From assembly GCA_019359045.1 (NCBI GenBank), contig JAHHIA010000002.1, forward strand, positions 1-64,000: a stretch of 64,000 nucleotides of DNA. Direction: 5' to 3'. Below the pieces are notes generated by a model that did not search any database, had not been told where the DNA came from, and saw only the letters and a list, made by a program, of their open reading frames with translations. The position numbers and the translations under genes were made by a program. Positions 8,994 through 19,600 of the stretch are shown here, in pieces. The DNA comes from Scytolyngbya sp. HA4215-MV1. GTDB taxonomy: Bacteria > Cyanobacteriota > Cyanobacteriia > Leptolyngbyales > Leptolyngbyaceae. The first letter of the stretch is position 1. The number at the start of each line of letters is the position of its first letter.

Positions 8994-9884
8994 TCAATTG
9001 CCTCCAGTCTGTGATGGAGGTGTTGCCAGGGGCGCATCTTTCAGTTCTGCTAAGCCATTGGACTGCAAGAGATCGTCCCAAAGATTGGTGGCGGTTGTAT
9101 CCTTGTGTTCGTGGTGTCGCAGTGCTACCAGGGTAGACACCATGTCATACCAGATACCCGATTCGCCATACAGCCTGGCCAGATCCAATCCAGTTACCCG
9201 CTTGAGTTGATTGGCCAATGCGGAGTCTGGCTCAATGCGACGAATCAATTCCCCAACAGATGGATCACTTGGATCGGGGTGTACAACGGCAGACAGATCC
9301 CTCGGCTCAGGGTGTGCCGTGTTACAGGCAAGGGTCACCACCCACACATAATTCTTCCCGATCTCTAAAACTGGAGCATCTTTAGGTAACGTAAACTGCA
9401 CAATAGCTGGCGTCTGCGGTAACGCTTGATTGGCCTGGTAAATGACCCTTTCCGCCTCGCCTTCCTGAGCATAGAGCGTAAATTCAAAGGCTTTGGCAGA
9501 GGTCTGAGGGACATAAACCGTCAGGGTGGGACGCTCTGCCAGCGTCAACTGCAAATCTGGGGGTGACGGGTTCCTGGGCAGCAACGGCGTCAGCATTTGG
9601 TTGAGTGGCTTGGGACTGGTTTTTGATAACGCTGCCTCATCCTGAAGGCAGACCTCCCGCGATCGCCGACCTCCCCCCACCGTATATTTGGGTTTTGGCT
9701 GGCTCTTCCGGGGTTTAAAGGGAGAGCTACTGGTACGCCGCCGCTGAGCTATAACCTGGGAATCAGCGGGCGTTACCTCTGCTGAGGAGTGCAGAGAGTT
9801 CATGGCTGCCCGAGTCGGCACTGGCAACAGAGTCACCGTTGATACCAGGAGACTAAACCACAGGAACTTTGAAGAAACCATCAT
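8994..9884 (-). CDS. DUF928 protein (copy B)
   Basis: I place the start at the double ATG (9884/9881), which puts the signal peptide first (MMVSSKFLWFSLLVSTVTLL). An open frame reaches back to 9929, overlapping the CHAT gene end, but adds a non-leader segment. The mature part has the DUF928 layout: KPKYTVGGGRRSREVCLQDE, TLTVYVPQTSAKAFEFTLYA, and LARLYGESGIWYDMVSTLVA. It is a close paralogue of the gene at 3135-3980, and the two bracket the FHA gene. It follows CHAT by only 35 bp, so cotranscription is likely. Function is unknown; an exported partner of the FHA protein is inferred from position. Confidence 0.85.
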   Translation of the reverse strand: MMVSSKFLWFSLLVSTVTLLPVPTRAAMNSLHSSAEVTPADSQVIAQRRRTSSSPFKPRKSQPKPKYTVGGGRRSREVCLQDEAALSKTSPKPLNQMLTPLLPRNPSPPDLQLTLAERPTLTVYVPQTSAKAFEFTLYAQEGEAERVIYQANQALPQTPAIVQFTLPKDAPVLEIGKNYVWVVTLACNTAHPEPRDLSAVVHPDPSDPSVGELIRRIEPDSALANQLKRVTGLDLARLYGESGIWYDMVSTLVALRHHEHKDTTATNLWDDLLQSNGLAELKDAPLATPPSQTGGN

Positions 9885-9919
9885 AGGGGACCTTCTTTTT
9901 GAGAGTGTAACTGTAACAT

Positions 9920-12559
9920 TTATAACCAATTGCCAAGTAGCACAAACGGTGCCCAGTAGTAGGGATGATTGAATCTGGGTTGCTTCAGCAGTGCCAGTTG
10001 TGCCTGTCTGAGTGCTTCTGCTTTGGTCAGATTCGCTTGCTTCAATTCCCGATAGAACTGCACCATCAACGCCGAGGTTGAGGCATCATCCACAGACCAG
10101 AGAGTTGCCAGGGTGGCGCGTGCCCCCGATCGAATGGCGACCCCTGCCAACCCCAACGCTGCTCGCTCATCGCCACTGGCCGTCTGGCAGGCACTCAATA
10201 CCAGCAACTCGATCGGCTCCTGCATCAGATCGCCTCTTGCCCGCAGCAACGAACCCAATTCTTTCACATCCACCTGGCTATCCCAGGTCAGCACAAAGGT
10301 TTCTTCGGCTCTAGAACCAAACTGTCCGTGAGTTGCCAGATGCACTACTGAAAAGGGTGTGGCATCCACCTTCTGTCGCAAGGCTTTGCGGGTAAAGCTC
10401 TGATTGAGCAGGAGTTGGGAGGTTAGCTCTGAATGAATATTGTCTACTTCGACCTTCACCCCCGGTAAAGCGATAAAGCCTGCTCGCTCTTCGCTCAAAC
10501 CAGCAATCAGAACTTGTAATTGGCGTTGCTTCAGGGCATGGGGTCCCAGCAGTTGCAACCCTGGGGTCAGGGCAAGACCGTACTTTTCTACCAGGTAGTG
10601 TTGCCCATCATAAAGCGCTGCCATCGGCAAACTTTTGAGGGCACCGTCCAGCACAAAGGTCAGTGTCTGGATATGGCTTTGCTTCAGGTCAGCTTCCCAG
10701 GGGCGAATTAGCAGGTTGTAGACCTTTTGGGCAAGGGGCAAGCGTTCTTTTTCCAGCGAGGTACGCCGCAACGACTGGCGCGTTGCACTAATCAGTTTCT
10801 CCAGTTCTGGTTGGGTAATGTTCGCCGTATAGTGACGCAACGGTTGCCTGGGCATTGACAGGATCACTTCCAACCGTTCTGGCAAGATAATCGGGTAAAT
10901 AATGGCAGCGTGGGAATCGATTGTGTCAATCTGTTTGCGCAATCCTGATAGACAGGCTTCTCGAAAGAAGTCATCCAGTTCTGCCAGTTGTAGAGACTCA
11001 ATCACATCTCTGGCTTCTTCTACCCGATCGGATTGGCGAATCGCTCCCCCGGTTGGCTCTAATAACAGCGACACCAACTGACGATAGACTGGCTCAACAC
11101 TTTGCCGGAAGGAAAATTGGGTCTCAAAGCCACTGGCAGCCAGATCATGGCGGATTGCCTTCAGTCCTGTCACTGCATCGCGATAGGCAACGATCGCAGG
11201 CTCACGTTGCCCCTGAACCTTCAACAACCGTCCCAATTGCCACTGCCAGCGATAAGCAATGTCTACCGCGTTATTCATTTGTGCCAGTGCCAGAGCCGAT
11301 TCGGTCAGGCGTTGAGCCTCTGCCCACTGTTGGCTCTGTTCATAGCTTGCTCCCAGATATCCCAGCGCGTAAGATTCCAAGCGGGAGTCTGCCAATTCTT
11401 TAGCCTGCCGAACCGCATCTGTCAGCATCCCGCCTGCCTCGGTTGAACCCGAAGGGATGACACCTGCCGATTGCAATTGCATCCAACTCTGGGCAAAACG
11501 GATACGGGCATAAACTGTCAATCGGGTCAGCGGTAGTTGGGCAACTTGAGGCTGGATTTGGGTCAGAAGCGCTCTAGCTTCCGACCATTGTTGCAGGTCT
11601 GCCAGTACCCGAAATTGATTGAGTTGCGCCTGTACTTTCATGACAGGAGTAGGGGCGATCGCAGCGGCTTGCTGGTAATAGTCCACAGCCTTCTCGGTCT
11701 GTTGTTGCGCGTAGGCAGTGTTACCCAGGCTGAGTTGAGCTGTGGCAATTTCCTGGGGCAGATGAAGCGTAGTGGCAAGTTCCAGGCTCTGTTGCAAGAC
11801 AGTCTCCGCCTGTTGCCAGTTGCCCACCAAGCGCAGCGCATCGCCAAAATTCAGCAATCCCGCTACTTTGAGGGGTGAGTCGGGTTGAGTAGTGAGTGAT
11901 CGGTTAACCTGCTCCAGGATCTCCTGTGCTCGCAGGTACATGCCCAGACTGCGAAAGGCTTTGCTCTGGTTAATCTGGCAACGGATTAACCCCGGTTGAT
12001 CCCCCAGTTGCTGGTAGAGGGCGATCGCCGAGTTCCAGGTTTCTACCGCTAGGTCTGCTTTGCCTTGAGCCAGTTGCAACCCAGCTTGAATATTCAATGC
12101 CTGTGCCAACAGTGCCGAGCGATTTGCGGTCTGAGCCGATTGATTTTGTAGCAACGATACACTGGTCGCGATCGACTGATTTGCTTCTGCCCATTGCCCC
12201 AACTGCTGATACGCCAGTGCCAGATTACTCAATACGCCAGCCTGATTCAGTTTGTCTCCCTGCTGCGCCAGTTGCGCCTCTGCCTTTTGCCAGGAAGCGA
12301 TTGCAGCAGCAAACTGCCCATTCTGGTAATAGGTTTTGCCTGCTTCTACTAATTGAGGCATATCCCCTATCAAACGGCTGAGTGGCGGACTGGACTGAAC
12401 GATCGACGTTCCTTCGGTTGAAAATCCAGGTGTTCCAGTTAGCAGTATCAACAGTGTGACTAAGAACCCTAAAACCAGATATTGCCAGCAGCGCTGGATG
12501 ATTTGACTGAGGTTCGGAGGGAATGATGGTCTTTGAAATTGTCTAAAGAACTTCGTCAT
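9920..12559 (-). CDS. TPR-CHAT domain protein (caspase-like protease)
   Basis: This 879-residue protein has an N-terminal hydrophobic segment (about 30-46, YLVLGFLVTLLILLTGTPGF), about nine TPR-like repeats (about 70-470) and a C-terminal CHAT domain (about 590-879). The catalytic dyad is visible: His744 in VVHLATHGQFGS and Cys791 in LLVLSACQTASG, plus the conserved LATLWSVDD. CHAT is a caspase-related peptidase domain; some CHAT proteins are activated regulators, such as type III-E CRISPR Csx29. Here the leader suggests export or membrane anchoring. It is the first gene of the minus-strand locus with DUF928 and FHA, an association that recurs in cyanobacteria, but its substrate is unknown. 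Processing of the FHA protein is a guess. Confidence 0.88.
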   Translation of the reverse strand: MTKFFRQFQRPSFPPNLSQIIQRCWQYLVLGFLVTLLILLTGTPGFSTEGTSIVQSSPPLSRLIGDMPQLVEAGKTYYQNGQFAAAIASWQKAEAQLAQQGDKLNQAGVLSNLALAYQQLGQWAEANQSIATSVSLLQNQSAQTANRSALLAQALNIQAGLQLAQGKADLAVETWNSAIALYQQLGDQPGLIRCQINQSKAFRSLGMYLRAQEILEQVNRSLTTQPDSPLKVAGLLNFGDALRLVGNWQQAETVLQQSLELATTLHLPQEIATAQLSLGNTAYAQQQTEKAVDYYQQAAAIAPTPVMKVQAQLNQFRVLADLQQWSEARALLTQIQPQVAQLPLTRLTVYARIRFAQSWMQLQSAGVIPSGSTEAGGMLTDAVRQAKELADSRLESYALGYLGASYEQSQQWAEAQRLTESALALAQMNNAVDIAYRWQWQLGRLLKVQGQREPAIVAYRDAVTGLKAIRHDLAASGFETQFSFRQSVEPVYRQLVSLLLEPTGGAIRQSDRVEEARDVIESLQLAELDDFFREACLSGLRKQIDTIDSHAAIIYPIILPERLEVILSMPRQPLRHYTANITQPELEKLISATRQSLRRTSLEKERLPLAQKVYNLLIRPWEADLKQSHIQTLTFVLDGALKSLPMAALYDGQHYLVEKYGLALTPGLQLLGPHALKQRQLQVLIAGLSEERAGFIALPGVKVEVDNIHSELTSQLLLNQSFTRKALRQKVDATPFSVVHLATHGQFGSRAEETFVLTWDSQVDVKELGSLLRARGDLMQEPIELLVLSACQTASGDERAALGLAGVAIRSGARATLATLWSVDDASTSALMVQFYRELKQANLTKAEALRQAQLALLKQPRFNHPYYWAPFVLLGNWL

Positions 12560-12721
12560 ATCGAGCAGATTGATAGGAGGTGGGTGGCAGGTGATAGGTG
12601 CCAGATAGCAGGGATCTATTCTGAGTTTTGAGGATTAAATTTTGAGCTTTAGAGTTCGGAAATGGAAGGCTCAGATTTTTGTGTAAATGTTGCAGTTAGT
12701 TATGCCAAATAGCGATGACGT

Positions 12722-12970
12722 TATTAACAGTGAAGTTGCTCATTACCCGTATCAGCATGTTTTGAATCTGGGGTGTATTCTTGAACCAGGTGGTGTTGCC
12801 CGTGAAGAGTGAGAACTCGCGGAAGCTTTGATACATGTACCGCCAGTAATTAGGCTGATGATGCCTGTAGTGGTGACTTGCGAGTTGACGGGTAACGTCG
12901 TTCGGACATGCTTTGTGCCTGTACTGGAATGAAATCTGCCTGAATCGGAGAGCAGCAAACTGTTAGCAAG
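12722..12970 (-). pseudogene. Decayed FHA N-terminus (TPS domain remnant)
   Basis: On the minus strand one frame reads LPVNSQVTTTGIISLITGGT, and after a frame change it continues YQSFREFSLFTGNTTWFKN, then TPQIQNMLIRVMSN. These match, in order, the N-terminal secretion domain of the intact FHA gene at 6799-8793. There are at least two frame breaks and no downstream passenger. This is the relic of a second FHA gene upstream of CHAT, consistent with past duplication of an FHA-DUF928 unit. Confidence 0.8.
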
Positions 12971-13646
12971 CCAGATTGAAAAAAAGCTTGGGTTGCTTGC
13001 TGTTTTGTCGATCGAGAACACAGGGCAGATATTTGATGTTGGACTCTGCGAAGAATTAGGGGCAGCTAATGACAGGAATTTTACAACCTGACCACTGCCA
13101 GCTTTGCCAAATAGGTGCATAGTGCCTGCGAGAGGATAATGAGTTTCCCAATCCTACTCACCTTGAATTAGCCTGTAAAGAATAATACACAAGATTTACC
13201 GAAATCACCCTTCTCCCTCTACCTATGCGTTCAGCAGTACCCTATCTAAAACCTGTTTGTGACAAAGCCTACTGAATCTTATCGATACAATGAGGAGCGT
13301 TTACATGAAACCGCTGGGATTGTGTGACTAAGCCAAGCCCTTACCGCTGATTAAGGCATCCTTTTGCCAGAGTGCAACCTGAAACGCTGATTCTTTGGTT
13401 GAGCGATCGCAGGCGTTTTCTACTCGATTCAGCCATCCGTTTGCCGGAAGTCCAAATCTAGAGCAACCCTTTGCCGAAAGTTCAAACCTCCACTATAAGC
13501 ATATGTTATGATTCCTTGCCCACTGCGCCTCAAGCCTTCAAAGTTGTCCTTTGAACTTCGTTGAGTCTTATTGGATGTCTGACTAGACAGTGGGCTCGCG
13601 TTGATTTGCTGAATTGTCTTAATTTTCGGAATTCTTTTGAGGTCGA
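12971..13646. other. Intergenic region upstream of the kinase, with short repeats
   Basis: No gene is supported here. It holds three imperfect copies of a 19-bp motif, listed separately, and one HIP1 site. An 82-codon minus frame (13429-13677) has no recognisable content and runs through the repeats. Confidence 0.5.
13362..13488. repeat. Three imperfect copies of TTTGCCRRAAGTYCAAAYC
   Basis: Copies are at 13362-13380 (TTTTGCCAGAGTGCAACCT), 13440-13458 (TTTGCCGGAAGTCCAAATC) and 13470-13488 (TTTGCCGAAAGTTCAAACC). The second is preceded by TTCAGCCATCC and the first by GGCATCC, exactly the arm sequence of the palindrome at 30370-30410. They are either decayed copies of that dispersed element or operator repeats for the kinase gene about 200 bp downstream. 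Confidence 0.55.
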
Positions 13647-13652
13647 TATAAT
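13647..13652 (+). promoter_or_regulatory. Candidate -10 box (TATAAT) of the hybrid kinase gene
   Basis: A consensus TATAAT lies 40 bp before the kinase ATG. The sequence one spacer upstream (TTTTCG, 13623-13628) is a poor -35 box, so an activator would be expected if this promoter is used. A GAGGGAG ribosome site follows at about 13681. Confidence 0.35.
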
Positions 13653-13691
13653 TGGCGGCATAACTCATGGCACTCATTTCGAGGGAGTTCT

Positions 13692-16600
13692 ATGATTGCG
13701 CTGACTGGGATCGCTGTCCAAAGCAAAATTTATGAGAGTTCGGCATCTCTGATCTATCGAGGTGTGAGAGAGGACGATGGTCGGGCGATCGTCATCAAAC
13801 TGCTCAAGCAAGATTACCCTTCTCCCCAGGAATTAACCCGCTACAGGCAGGAATATGCCATTACTCGATCCTTGAATGTAGAAGGCGTGATCAAAGCATA
13901 TAGCCAACAGAACTATCAACGGACACTCGTCATTCTCCTGGAAGATTTTGGTGGAGAGTCCCTGGAGTATTGGATACAGCAGCGCTCAGAAACTTTCTGC
14001 CCCATGCCTGTCTCTGCTTTTCTGCCGCTTGCCATCGATCTCAGCACAATTCTAGGCAAAATCCATGCTGCTAATATCGTTCACAAGGATATTAATCCCA
14101 GCAACATTGTCCTCAATCCAAATACTGGCGTTGTCAAAATTATCGACTTTGGCATTGCCACTCAATTCAGCCGCACCAATCCCACCTTCAAAAGCCCGCA
14201 TGTATTAGAAGGTACACTCGCTTATCTCTCTCCAGAACAGACCGGGCGGATGAACCGTTTGATCGATTACCGTACCGATTTCTACTCGCTTGGTGTGACG
14301 TTCTACGAATTGCTCACTGGACAAGTGCCGTTTCCGACCACGGATAGCCTTGAACTTGTCCATTGTCATCTTGCTAAACCCCCAATCCCCCCGTGTGAAT
14401 TGAATCCTAAGATCTCCAAACCAGTTTCAGACATGATCTTGAAACTAATGGCAAAGAATGCCGAGAATCGTTATCAAAGTGCCTGGGGTATCAAAGCGGA
14501 TTTAGAGAACTGTGCTAATCAATTGAAAACGAGGGTTCAAATTAATTCTTTTCAACTGGGTCTGCAAGACGTTTCCGATCAATTTCAGATTCCACAAAAA
14601 CTGTATGGTCGGGAGGAGGAGATTGCAGAATTATTAGGAGCATTTGAGAGAGTCGCAGGAGCGGGAGAGTGGATGGGTAGGAGAGTAGATAAGTGGATGA
14701 GTGGGGCAATAGGAGGAAATATCTCTTCATCCACCGCTCTACCCCGCTACCCCTCTATTCGTAGTCAACTAATGCTTGTCTCTGGCTATGCTGGTGTGGG
14801 CAAATCAGCCTTAGTACAAGAACTTTACAAACCGATTACAGCAAAGCGTGGGTATTTTGTCTCTGGTAAGTTTGACCAGTTGCAGCGCAACATCCCTTAT
14901 AGTGCAATTGTAGATGCCCTACGAAAACTGGTGCAGCAACTGCTGGGCGAACCAGATGAGCGGCTACAACAGTGGCGATCGCGCCTTTTAGAAGCGTTAG
15001 GAGGAAACGGGCAACTCATCATTGATGTCATCCCTGAAGTTGAGTTAATTATTGGCAAGCAGCCACCTATACCGGATGTTGGGGCAACGGAGGCGCAAAA
15101 TCGCTTTAATCGGGTCTTTCAGAAATTCATTCGGATGTTTTGTGCGAAAGAACATCCGCTGGTCATCTTCTTAGATGATTTGCAGTGGATTGACTCTGCG
15201 ACACTGAAGTTAATTGAACTGATGCTGCTCGATGAGCAAACCCAAGCGCTGTTTCTGATTGGAGCCTATCGAGACAATGAAGTCACTTCAACCCATCCAC
15301 TAGCGTTGTCATTGGAGAACTTGAGAAAGCAAGGAATAGTGCCTCAGAACGTCGTTCTAGCTCCTCTAACACTGGAACCACTGAATCAGTTAATTGCCGA
15401 AACGCTACATCAGAATGTTGACGCGGTTGCTACCCTGGCTGAGTTGGTGCTGCACAAAACCGAAGGTAATCCGTTCTTTGTGGGCGAATTTTTGCGATCG
15501 TTGCACAGCGAAAATCTCTTGAGCTTTAATCCTGAACAGCGAAGCTGGCAGTGGAATATTGCTGAGATTGAAGCTCAGAATATTACTGATAATGTTGTGG
15601 AGTTGCTGCTGAGCAACTTGAAGAAACTGCCAGAAACCACTCAGCAACTGCTTCAGTTAGCCGCCTGCGTTGGGGCTGAATTTGATTTGGAGACGTTAGC
15701 GATCGTCGTTCAGCAATTGCCCAAAATAGTTTTTCAGGATTTGCTGGCGGCCATTCAAGCTGGACTGGTTCAGCCCACCTCTGAATTAGACGAGAATTTG
15801 TTAGTTCAAACGTATAGGTTCTTGCACGATCGGGTACAGCAAGCTGCCTATGCTCTCATCGATCAGTCACAGCAACAAGAAATACATCTGCAAATCGGTC
15901 GCAATTTACTCGAAAGGACTTTGCCGGAGCAGCGAGCAGAACGGCTATTTGAAATTGTGGATCATCTAAATTATGCAACCGAATTAATCTCTGAACAATC
16001 TGAACAGAATCAGATCGCCGAACTCAATTTGCAAGCAGGTCAAAAAGCGCTGGCAGCGACGGCTTATGAAGCTGCTTTCCAGTATTTCAATACAGGGCTG
16101 AAACTGCTTGAGGTCGAGAGTTGGCAGCGAGAGTATATCCTGACTTTGGCGTTGCATTCAGAGGCAGCAGAGGCAGCATATCTGAGTGGTCACTTTGACG
16201 AAATGGAGCAACTTGTCGAAGTGGTGCTCAGTCGTGCCAAGACAGTGCTAGACACAGTGAAAGCCTACGACAGCAAGATTCAAGCATGGCTGTCGCGGGG
16301 TGCCCCTCAAGCAGCCCTTGAAACTGGCTTAGAAGTGCTGCAACGCTTGGGAATTCGTTTGGTGGAAGCTCCCAGTCAGTTAGACGTTCAAGCAGGATTA
16401 GCGGAAACCACTGCCCGATTGGCTGGGCGGGAAATCGAAGATTTGATTGATTTGCCAGAGATGACTGACCCTGCGCCACTGGCCGCAATCTACATTTTAG
16501 TCAGCACACTGGGAGCGGCCTTTAATGTGTCACCTGCTTTGATGGTGCTGATTGTGTGCCAGATGGTGAATTTATCGATTGCACATGGAAACGCGAGTTG

Positions 16601-19600
16601 GTCGCTGCTCGGTTATGCGGCCTATGGCATGATACTTTGTGGCGTTGTCCAAGATCTTGAACTGGGCTACCAATTTGGCAAACTATCTTTAAACTTAGCA
16701 AAACGATTAAGTAACAAGAGAGGTCACTGCAAAGCATTGCTGATGGTGAATTTCCATATCATTCACTGGAAAGCCCATCTTAAAGATACGTTCCCCAATT
16801 TAGCGGAAGCTTATCAAAGCGGTATCGAAAGTGGAGAGTTTGAATTTGCGAGTTATTGTGCCTTCAGCCTCTGTTATTATCCCTTTTTTGCAGGACAAGA
16901 GCTGACTGAATTGGAACAACAAACCGCGATTTACCGGAAAGCCACCCATCAGATTAGACGAGAGACTGCTGCCATTTGGCTGGCAATGTTGCAGCAAACG
17001 ATCCTCAACCTGCGAGGTCAATCGGAAAATCCAACTCGCTTAATGGGTGGCATCTATGACGAAGAGCAAGCACTCTCATGGGCGATCGCGGTTAAGGATG
17101 GCACGAGCCTTCACTACTTTTACTTGAATAAACTGATTTTGTGCTATCTGTTTGGGGAGTATGAACAGGCGGCAAAAACGGCTACTTTGGCAGAACCCTA
17201 TTTAAGCGCAGCCACCGCAATCATCTCTGTCGCGATCTTCCACTTCTATGACTCTCTGATATTTCTGAGCTTGTGGGCGGATGCTTCAACCGCTGAAAAA
17301 GAAACTTGGTTAAATCGCGTTAATGCTAACCAGGAGAAGATGCAGAAATGGGCACATCATGCCCCGATGAATTTTTTACATAAATTTTATCTGGTTGAGG
17401 CAGAGAAGGCGCGAGTTTTAGGTCAATTGTTTGAGGCAGAGGAGTTTTACGAACAAGCCATTCAAGGGGCTAAAGAAAACGAGTATCTGCAAGAAGAAGC
17501 CTTAAGTTATGAGTTAGCGGCTAAACATTACCTGGCTCGTGGTCGAGAACGGTTTGCTCAACTCTATATGAAAGAAGCCCATTACTGCTATGAGCGGTGG
17601 GGCGCAATGGCAAAGGTTAAAGATTTAGAGACCCGCTATCCTCAGTTCTTTCCTCAGTTGCAGAATATAGCGTCCAGTCCCATTCGCACCACGGCTGGAA
17701 CGACTTCTAATACCTCACAGGTTGCCTTCGATTTAGCAACGGTGATGAAAGCGTCTCAAGCGATTTCAAGTGAGATTGAACTGGAGCAGTTGCTTCATAC
17801 TTTGATGCAGATCCTCATTGAAAATGCTGGCGCACAAACTGGATATCTGCTTTTAGAAAATTCAGGTGAGTGGACGATCGCAGCGAACTATGAACTGGCT
17901 GAAGGTGAGAGTACCCGCACGACACAAGTGCTGCAATCGACTCCAATGACGAATCGCTTACCTGAGTCAATGATTCAGTATGTGATTCGGACTCACGAAT
18001 CAGTCATCCTCAATAATGCCACTCATGAAGGCAATTTCATTAATGATGCCTACATTCAGCGCCATCAAACGCAATCAGTTTTGTGTTTGCCGTTGCTGAA
18101 TCAAAGCAATCTGATTGGTGTGCTGTATTTAGAAAATCGATTGGTAACTGGGGCATTCACAACAGAGCGATTTTCCGAAGGAGACGCTACGCGAATGCAA
18201 GTTTTAAATCTACTTTCGACTCAGGCAGCTATTGCGATCGAAAATGCCAAACTCTATTCAGAGCAACGCGCAAGCAAAAGTCAGATGGCTCAATTTCTCG
18301 AAGCAATTCCAGTTGGCATTGGCATCGTTGATGCGGCAGGTCGCCCTTATTATGCCAATCAACGAGGGATTCAGCTCATGGGCAAAGCGATTGATCCTGC
18401 CGTCCCTCCCGATCAACTCGCTGAAGTGTATCAGTTCTATGTGACTGGAACGGATCAGCTCTATCCGACAGAGAGACTGCCCGTTATCCGGGCATTGAAC
18501 GGTGAACCTACCACAATTGAAGACATCGATATTCGGCAGAACAATGCCACCATTCCCGTTGAGGTCTGGGGCACTCCTGTCTTTGATGAACAGGGTAATG
18601 TCGTTTATGGAATCGTTGCGTTTCAAGACATCACAGAGCGTAGACACGCTGAACAACTGCTTGCCAATTACAATCGCACCTTAGAACAACAGGTTGCAGA
18701 ACGGACAGCCGCTTTACAGCAAAGTGAAGCTTCACTGCGCCATCGGGAACAGGAACTACGGTTAATCACCAACGCTCTACCGGCTCTCATCAGCTATGTC
18801 AATGCCGATCGGTGCTATCAATTTATCAACCGTACCTATGAAGTCTGGTTCAACTGTAGTCATCATGAAATTGTGGGCAAATCGGTTTGTCAACTTCTTG
18901 GTGAGGCAGTCTATCAGCGGGTTGAGCCCTATATCAATCAAGTGTTTGCAGGGCAAACTGTACTTCTGGAAGCAGAAATCCCCTTTCCAATTGGTAAACA
19001 GTACATCAGCGCGACTTTAATCCCTGATTTTGACGCCAATGCTCAGGTGAGAGGATTCTACGGTCTCATCACTGATATTAGCGATCGCAGACGCGCTGAA
19101 CAAGCCTCAATACTGGAAGAACGCAACCGCATGGCACGAGAAATTCATGATACATTGGCGCAGGCTTTTACGGGCGTTTTGCTGCATGTCGGATCTGTAA
19201 CACAAATGCTGGCAGATGATTCAGGCTCTGCTCAGATATATCTGGAAAGGCTGGAAAAGATTGATGAACTCGCTCGAACCGGACTGGCGGAAGCTCGTCG
19301 TTCAGTGGCCGCGCTGCGCCCCCAGTTGCTAGAAGAAAGTACTCTACAGAGTGCCCTGCATCGCCTCGTAGGTCAAATGCAGTCAACGACCAAGACCACG
19401 TTAATCTGTGAAAGCAAGGGTGGAGTTTATGCTCTACCAACTGAAGTAGAAAATCACTTACTTCGAATTGGACAGGAAGCCTTAACAAACGCCATTAAAT
19501 ACGCCAATGCCAGTAAAATTCTGGTTGAGCTAGTGTACGACGATGCTCAATGTCTTCTGCGCATTCAAGATGATGGACAGGGCTTTGGTGTTGGGAGCGT

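Noticed and set aside
13429-13677. 82-codon minus-strand frame
   Set aside because: It crosses the TTTGCC repeats and the probable kinase promoter and has no recognisable protein features.
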